Shown: positions 58,472 to 64,000 of the stretch, piece by piece
Layout of the letters: each line of letters begins with the position of its first letter
How positions within the stretch are numbered: the first letter of the stretch is position 1
Position numbers and translations under genes: made by a program
Source: Lumbricus terrestris
Lineage: Eukaryota; Annelida; Clitellata; Crassiclitellata; Lumbricidae
Reading direction: 5' to 3'
Length of the DNA: 64,000 bases
Assembly (NCBI GenBank): GCA_949752735.1
Contig: OX457036.1
Location: 16,259,433-16,323,432, forward strand
Notes under the pieces: model-generated
What the model was told of the DNA's origin: nothing
What the model saw: only the letters and a program-made list of their open reading frames with translations
Databases searched by the model: none

Positions 58472-58918
58472 TGTCACGAAATAGAGTATCCCCCGTATTA
58501 ATTGTATCCCCCCAAATTAAAAAAAGTCGAAAAAACCGCTTCCGCGTGTATTTTTTTCGCAAATTAATTTTCATCTGCTTTGTTTTGAACAATGACACTA
58601 ACAGGTATGTTTATTCTTACTAGATAATTTGTTTTGCACTGTTTTTAGAGCACTTAAAACATTTAAAACACTTAAAAACACTCAGAGTCACTAAATAAAT
58701 TCGAGTTGCCTTTATCTGTGCATTGTTAGGACACTTAAAACAATTGGAGTCACTTTAAATTTTGATTACAACATAAATGTTTTTATTATGCGCATTTTTC
58801 AAAAAAGAGGATAGAATGGTTTATCCCCCCGGATAGTATAGACTGGTTAATTCCATCCGTGGGGATAGATTAATTCATCCCCCGGATAGCTTTCAGGGGG
58901 ATACTCCGTTTCGTGTCA
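58472..58918. mobile_element. ~450-bp MITE with 4-bp target duplication, copy 3
   Basis: The ends TGTCACGAAATAGAGTATCC and the complement of TGACACGAAACGGAGTATCC show it lies in the opposite direction to copies 1 and 2. The flanks cctg are exact at 58468-58471 and 58919-58922. Confidence 0.9.
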
Positions 58919-59823
58919 CCTGCAGTAAGAGATCAGAGATCTTGAGTGGCCGAGTGGGTTGGTTAACTCGGGCCGGATTTACATGTAATCCAACTAAGCA
59001 CGTGCTTAGGGCCTCCGGAATCTGGGGGCCTCCAAAAGTGAACTAAAGGGAAAAAAACTCAGTAGCTTATAAATTATAACTTATAAATTATAACCACTGA
59101 TTGTTTCTTTAGTTAACGATTGATTATAATCAATCATTTTATCTTACTTTTTAGTAGGAATTGATGCGGCTAATGCGTAAGATCGAATACACTTGCTCTT
59201 AGTCTCGGTTGTTTAATAATTAAGTTGAACGCTTGCGTCTTATTGATATTTATATTTCGTCTGGAAAGAACCTGCGACAACCTATACATTATTGTCTAAT
59301 GCGGAAAGTGAGGAAGAACACGTTTTTTGAATGTTTAATCGATGGTAAAAGTGCATTTTAGCGTATATAATTATTCGCCATTGCATGAGTTTTACGGTTT
59401 TCACCGTTTCAGTGTTTATCAAATACAAGTCGAATTGACGAAAATAATTCTAGCAACATAGAAGTCAGATTCATAAAAATAATTTTTACTGAAATAGAAA
59501 TGGGATTTAGGGGCCGTCCATAAAGTACGTCACGTTATTTTTGACCATTTTTGACCCCCCTCCCCCCGTCACAAACTGTCACAAGTCTCGGACCCCCCCT
59601 AAAGTACGTCACACTTTCGAACAATTTTTTTTTAAGTAACCATTTACCTAACCCTCTAAACTCTAGGATACTATCCCTAATCCCTCTGATAGTGACGTAT
59701 GTCCCTAAACGCTTTGATAGTGACGGCCGGGAAATCAACTTTTATCCCGCCAGGCCAGGTTTTAGACACGCCTGGCCGGGCCGGGTCGGATTTTAGGTAC
59801 TAAGAACAAAAAATATAATAAAG

Positions 59824-61010
59824 AATAAGCCGTTTCACCATGTCGTCTGCGCATGCGCAGTGGGTCACTACAATAGAGACCCCACATATAGTGTATTGGA
59901 GACCCGAAAAAACCATAGAGATATGGATTATAAAAAAACAACACAAAATTGACGTGTTCAAGGCACACTAGCATGCCAAATCATGGCTCATAAAATCAAC
60001 ATGTAGGCTATAATTGTTTGTATACGAAAAATTGCAATTTCCTTTGAATATGCAACAAAATAAAAAAAACTGTTCGTTCAAATTACCTGAAATTGTGGTA
60101 AAGTGTCCGTATTTCATATTCACAAAGGTAGAAAAAAATAATTAGAACTGGCTCCATGTTTTCCGCTAAAAATTTAAAGTAGAATGCCTCTGGGGTGTGT
60201 CACACCCCATCTCACCTCCAACGGGTTAAAGACTAAATCAAAAGCAAAAACATCTGAAAAGGCCACATTAAGGGTCAGCATGGTCATCGCAATTTCATCC
60301 CACATATATTATATCGATGTGAAGAAAAATCATACCCTTCATCTTTACATGCCTAATTAAATGACCATTACTAATAATGTCATTTTAAATACTTTTTTAT
60401 TTTCAAATTTTCTATATCTCTTTATGTACCCATGTGCGGTGTGTCACTTTGTTTTTGTCATTAAACGAATATATATGTATATAAATATATATAACTAGCC
60501 CGAAACCCATATCAGTCGCCGGTACCTTGGGCATTTCCCTATAGCCCCTCTCGGCGGACCTGGTTATTGTAATACAGTGCACAGATGTCGATTACGGTAC
60601 CATAATAATTTTAGGGTTGTACATGCACCTTCAACTCAACCTACCAGTTCAATCCACCGTCTTCTTCCATCTGCGTCTTTGCTTTTCGCAGGGAAATTAA
60701 AGAGTCTAAACGGCGGGTCGCATAGGCAGCCGGAGAAACCAATTTGAACATTGTGCAACCCACAGAACGACCGCTTTAGTCTGTAGACATTGTTGTTGCA
60801 ACATAAAACTGCACAACGAGCTGGCATTCTGAAAAAATTAAAATTCCGATTGATTTTAACTGTCAGTGTTCGCAAACTCAGACGTTCGCGCGCTGTTTTT
60901 TTATAATCCATATCTCTATGGTTTTTTCGGGTCTCCAATACACTATATGTGGGGTCTCTATTGTAGTGACCCACTGCGCATGCGCAGACGACATGGTGAA
61001 ACGGCTTATT
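59824..61010. mobile_element. element with identical 117-bp inverted repeats, each with an NRF-1-like site
   Basis: 59824-59940 and the complement of 60894-61010 are identical by my reading. Each arm contains CTGCGCATGCGCAG (59847-59860; 60974-60987). It lies inside the Harbinger-like element, or forms its inner subterminal repeats. No clear target duplication was seen. It carries the THAP-like fragment at 60636-60827. Confidence 0.72.
60636..60827 (-). pseudogene. THAP-domain fragment
   Basis: ATG at 60825-60827 on the minus strand: MPARCAVLCCNNN, then FRLFNFPAKSKD and GRRRWIELVG, stop at 60636. The order C-x(3-4)-C, F-x-FP, W-x(n) is the first half of a THAP zinc finger. The second pair (C-x2-H, after the Trp) is missing, because of the stop or because it lies on another exon: the stop codon TAG overlaps a possible donor, TAG|GTTGAG. 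THAP domains occur in P, Kolobok and ISL2EU-type transposases. It extends upstream only as noncoding sequence into the inverted repeat. Confidence 0.55.
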
Positions 61011-61314
61011 TAAAAAATAAATGTGTGACGTCACACATGGCCTGACCATCCCTCCCCCTGTCACAAACTGTCACACTTTCCTACACCCCCCCCTGGAGCG
61101 TGACGTACTTTAATTTATGGACGGCCCCTTATTAAAACAATCTGGCTGAAATCGAAGTTGGATTCAAAAATAATAATTTCTAATTAAACAGAAGTGATAT
61201 TGATGAAAAATAATTCCTGCTAAACAAAAGCTTCCAATCCAACTGGAGAAATGGTGACTATAATTAAGGAAATACAGTCATCAAAATTTGTATGACATCA
61301 TTGTCAGGGACGGC

Positions 61315-61574
61315 ATCAAAAGCGCTTTTCCTAACATTGAAGTGGTGCTTCGTATGTTTCCGAGTCTAATGGTATACCTAGAAAATTGCACTGGCGAGCG
61401 ATCGTTCTCGCAGCTCAAGCGCATAAAAAAGCGAACTTCGCTCCACGATGCACCAGAATAAACTCGATCTGCTCATTGAGCTTGCATTTCATCGAATGCA
61501 AACAACTACGCAAAATTCCTTTTGATGACATTATCGTAGATTATGCGATGCAGAAATGCAGGAAAAGTTGATGT
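61315..61574 (+). pseudogene. hAT transposase C-terminal dimerisation domain, frameshifted
   Basis: In one frame FPNIEVVLRMFPSLM, then CTGERSFSQLKRIKK; after a shift near 61440, RINSICSLSLHFIECKQLRK and IPFDDIIVDYAMQKCRKS to TGA at about 61571. ERSFS-x-LK-x-IK and DF/FDDII-x-[DF]-[FY]-A-x(2)-K-x-RK are the hallmarks of the hAT C-terminal dimerisation region, as in ZMYM1-like proteins. It is a relic of the split hAT element. Confidence 0.88.
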
Positions 61575-61798
61575 AAAATTTCATTGTGATTTCTAGTAGG
61601 CTATGTATACCATAAAAAACTGGAATAAAACGAGTGTATCAATTGCAATTCGACTCGTTATAAAGACTAACATTAGTTGATCAAACATGGATCACTGGCG
61701 CAATATGCATTAGGAATACACTCAGATCTAGAAATGTGCATTTTGACTGTTTTTATCCTTAAGTGGGGCCTCATAATTGAAATTGCTTAGGGCCTCAC

Positions 61799-64000
61799 TG
61801 TAGCGGTAGAATGCTTCTTATCAAACAAACCTATTAAATGATGCATTGTATAAGTATTAAATAAGTAAGAATTAAGCTAGACAATATGTGGCGTATTGTA
61901 GATTATAATTAATATTACTTGTGGCATTAAGTTAGATAATAATAATAGCGCTACAACAATTCTTGAACACGCGCTACAACAATTCTTGATATACAACGGA
62001 GGGCAGAAACAGCGTCAACGCCAGCAGACGACAACAACGGCAGACGATAAATGTTAGACAGCGAAAAGATGGCGAAGGAAGAAGACGTAGATTTCTGAGC
62101 GAGAACGGCCATTAGTCAAACGTGGCGTTCTCGTCGGTAATTCAGAAGATCTGACGGTGAATTGGGTGTGGAAGGCGACACGCTGTCGGCCTGTCCCACT
62201 GGTGAGACTATAAGTCCTTGGGAACAGAGATACCAGGGCGTGTCGAACGAAACTTTGCGAAGTTTGAGGTGACACTTGCGAGTGAACTGTAATTCGACAT
62301 CGGGAGAAGGTCGATTCGGAACTGCAATTGCGATTGGAGTTCGACGGCAGAAGAAAGGGGCGAAACGACAACAAGACGAGGTCGAAAGGACGTACAAGCA
62401 ACGAGAAGCTACCGTTGCTTGTGAAGATTCAACGAGGCGGACGAAACTACAGAGTGCTGTGCCAGCTACAGCATTCTCCGTCTACACATCTACAGAAGAG
62501 AATTGGGAACGACGGCAAGCAAGAAGAAGGTGACATTCCTTCCTCTTCGAACCTTCATTCCAATCCATACGAACTGAAGAACTTCTACATCTACGCTGGA
62601 GAAGTCCAACGTGGAAGATAAGAAACAAGCTATAATATTCTTAGATAATACGCCACAAATAAGTAGATAAGATTATTGATTGTATTTTACTGTTTGATAT
62701 TGTTTTATTATAATATAATCTTTAAACGAATCTCAGCTACATTTGTTTTAGGTCCTAGCTCATTCTAATATTGATCACCCGAAAGCCTCTGAGCATAAAG
62801 TTCCCTATTAAAACTAGATTTAAAACCCTAGATTTTGATGGTCGGTGACATGAGTGGGTGCCCATGCCGGGATAAAAGTCAGTAAAGATTTTAGTCAGTA
62901 AAGATTTGAATCAGTAAAGATTACTGTCTTTTGAACAGTATTAGAAAAGCTTTGAACAATTATAGCTAGGAGATTGTTAGAGACTAAATCTGAAATTGTA
63001 GATTGAAGATACTGCAGTAGGTTGTATGAACTACTAATCTCTAATAGTTTAATAGATTAGTTGTTGTTGTGGAACTGAATTGACACTTTGCAGAATTGAA
63101 CAATTTCTATTTGTTAGAAATTTAAATAGCGCACATAGTTGCCAATATTTTTGTGATAAGTTGCTAGTCAGCAAGTAAGACAGTAAGTATGTCTGTCAGT
63201 GATTTCGAAGCTTGGTTGGAAATTGCCAAACGAATGAACATGGAAGGGGACGAGACACGTGCCTTTGTCAAAGAAAGACAGGCAGAGTGGAGACAAGATA
63301 GAGCGACTGAGAGGGAGATCGCCAAAGAGATGAAATTAGCTGAAGCAGCAGCAGAAGTCAAGAGACTTGAGATAGAAGCAAGAAAGCAGAGATGGAAGCT
63401 GAAGCAGCAGCAGAAACGAGAAAAGCCGAAGCAGAGGCAGCAGCGAGAAAAGCTGAAACAGAAGCAGCAACGAGAAAAGCTGAAGCAGAAGCAGAAACGA
63501 GAAAAGCTGAAATAGAAACAAGAAAAGCTGAAACAGAGGCTGCAATGCAAGCAAAGAAGGCTGAAGTGGAATTGGAAGCAATCAGGAGTGCTGAAGCAGA
63601 AGCCAGATTGAATCGTGAAGCAGCAGAAGCCAGAGAACAGCGCGAACACCAGCTAGAAATAAAGAGACTTGAAGCACAAGTGAGGATGCGTGAAATTGAT
63701 TCAAGAGGGGAACAGAACCGAGAGCACGAGAATGACTACATGAGGATCGGTGATGGTCAACAACAGGGAGATCACCGAGAAAGTAATAAAGGAATCAGAA
63801 ATATCAAATTTCCTATATTCAACGAGTCAAAGGATTGTTTAGATGCCTACTTGTTGAGATTCGAGAGAACATGTGTGGCGTATGAAATCAGAAAAGAAGT
63901 TTGGTCGTTAACGTTAGCGAGACATTTGGAAGGCAGAGCACTGGAAGTATACCAAAGGTTGTCTGCAGATGAAGTGCAAGATTATGAGTGTTTGAAGACT
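61799..64000 (+). mobile_element. Ty3/Gypsy LTR retrotransposon, 5' part, runs off the window
   Basis: Gag begins at 63189 and continues past the end. TGTAGCGGTAGAATG at 61799 directly follows the truncated hAT end and is my best guess for the LTR start. The region 61799-62830 would then be the 5' LTR and leader, with 'tggtcggtgacatgag' near 62839 as a possible primer site. The 3' LTR is not in view, so the LTR borders are unproven. Confidence 0.55.
63189..64000 (+). pseudogene. Gypsy-type gag, partial, one frameshift
   Basis: ATG at 63189: SVSDFEAWLEIAKRMNMEGD and a charged helix (REIAKEMKLAEAAAEVKRLE). Near 63384 the AAAGCAGAG stretch appears to lack one base. The coherent reading then moves to the next frame, with an Ala/Glu/Lys repeat (RKAEAEAAARKAETEAA) and onward through RLEAQVRMREIDSRGE to the capsid motif IKFPIFNESKDCLDAYLLRF and LTLARHLEGRALEVYQRLSA, open at 64000. 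F-x-[EG]-x-K-D-x-[LI]-D-A-[YF]-L-x-[RK]-F is common in invertebrate and fish Gypsy gag. The product would form the particle shell. The shift is either damage or a base error. Confidence 0.82.

Larger units (their letters stand above)
59510..61128. mobile_element. PIF/Harbinger-like element (TTA duplication)
   Basis: The left end GGGGCCGTCCATAAAGTACG and right end complement CGTACTTTAATTTATGGACG-GCCCC are inverted. TTA stands on both flanks (59507-59509, 61129-61131). GTCACAAACTGTCACA is repeated just inside both ends. TTA duplications and GGGGCC ends suit PIF/Harbinger or ISL2EU relatives; the enzyme is absent. Confidence 0.75.
58969..61798 (+). mobile_element. hAT (ZMYM1-like) relic split by a Harbinger-like element
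   Basis: The left part starts GGGCCGGATTT and TTAGGGCCTCC. The right part ends GTGGGGCCTC ... TTAGGGCCTC, where the Gypsy element appears to begin. The coding relic at 61315-61574 is a hAT dimerisation domain. The middle (59510-61128) is a later insertion. The right terminal repeat is not complete in this window. Confidence 0.65.

Overview
The window looks like a piece of a repeat-rich marine invertebrate genome, probably a deuterostome. It has no bacterial operons, but it has spliced exons with GT/AG borders, tRNA-derived SINEs, many hAT transposons, a Helitron, pogo/mariner elements and LTR retrotransposons. One LTR element has a Gypsy-type pol with integrase placed before reverse transcriptase. 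That Gmr1-like order was first described from deuterostomes. I cannot name the species.

Host genes: the only convincing host genes are three related secreted-protein genes on the + strand, starting at 9037, 20359 and 38290. Each first exon encodes a signal peptide, a conserved QP(T) and Asp/Ser-rich stretch with one cysteine, and a coiled coil. Each ends in a phase-1 donor after a similar context. Gene 1 joins a second exon encoding an NHL/six-bladed-propeller-like domain (10977-11815), and its coiled coil carries an in-frame stop. Gene 2 joins a small Cys-rich exon resembling a TNF-receptor/BCMA-type module (21057-21187). Gene 3 has 16 copies of a 28-residue coiled-coil repeat, 14 of which begin with an N-glycosylation sequon; no second exon was found for it. 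Parts of the flanks are also similar between copies, so this looks like a tandemly duplicated, diversifying family.

Transposon landscape: I could delimit eleven hAT-type insertions by terminal inverted repeats plus exact or near-exact 8-bp target-site duplications (170, 5455, 10201, 16073, 18011, 23536, 26399, 28488, 34984, 40236, 42596). There is also a foldback element at 6384, three copies of a ~450-bp MITE family with 4-bp duplications (1271, 42975, 58472), two pogo-like elements with iterated terminal motifs (7745, 32056), a mariner-type element (53255) and a mariner pseudogene (33755). A Helitron (27274) sits inside a hAT, and a hAT relic near 59-61.8 kb contains a Harbinger-like element that contains a third inverted-repeat element with a THAP-like fragment. 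SINEs occur at 2562, 12488 and 28479; the last is split by a hAT.

LTR elements: a complete but defective Gmr1-like element occupies 46013-52821 on the minus strand, with 741-bp LTRs and a CTGGA duplication. An old Gypsy RT/RNase H fragment lies at 44495-45060, and the 5' end of another Gypsy element with gag runs off the right edge from about 61.8 kb.

Other structure: short ~14-15-bp arrays built on GACAA occur at four or five places with different spacer sequences. The palindrome TAGGCCTA is scattered through the window far more often than chance. All assignments are from reading the sequence by eye; no database search was possible.
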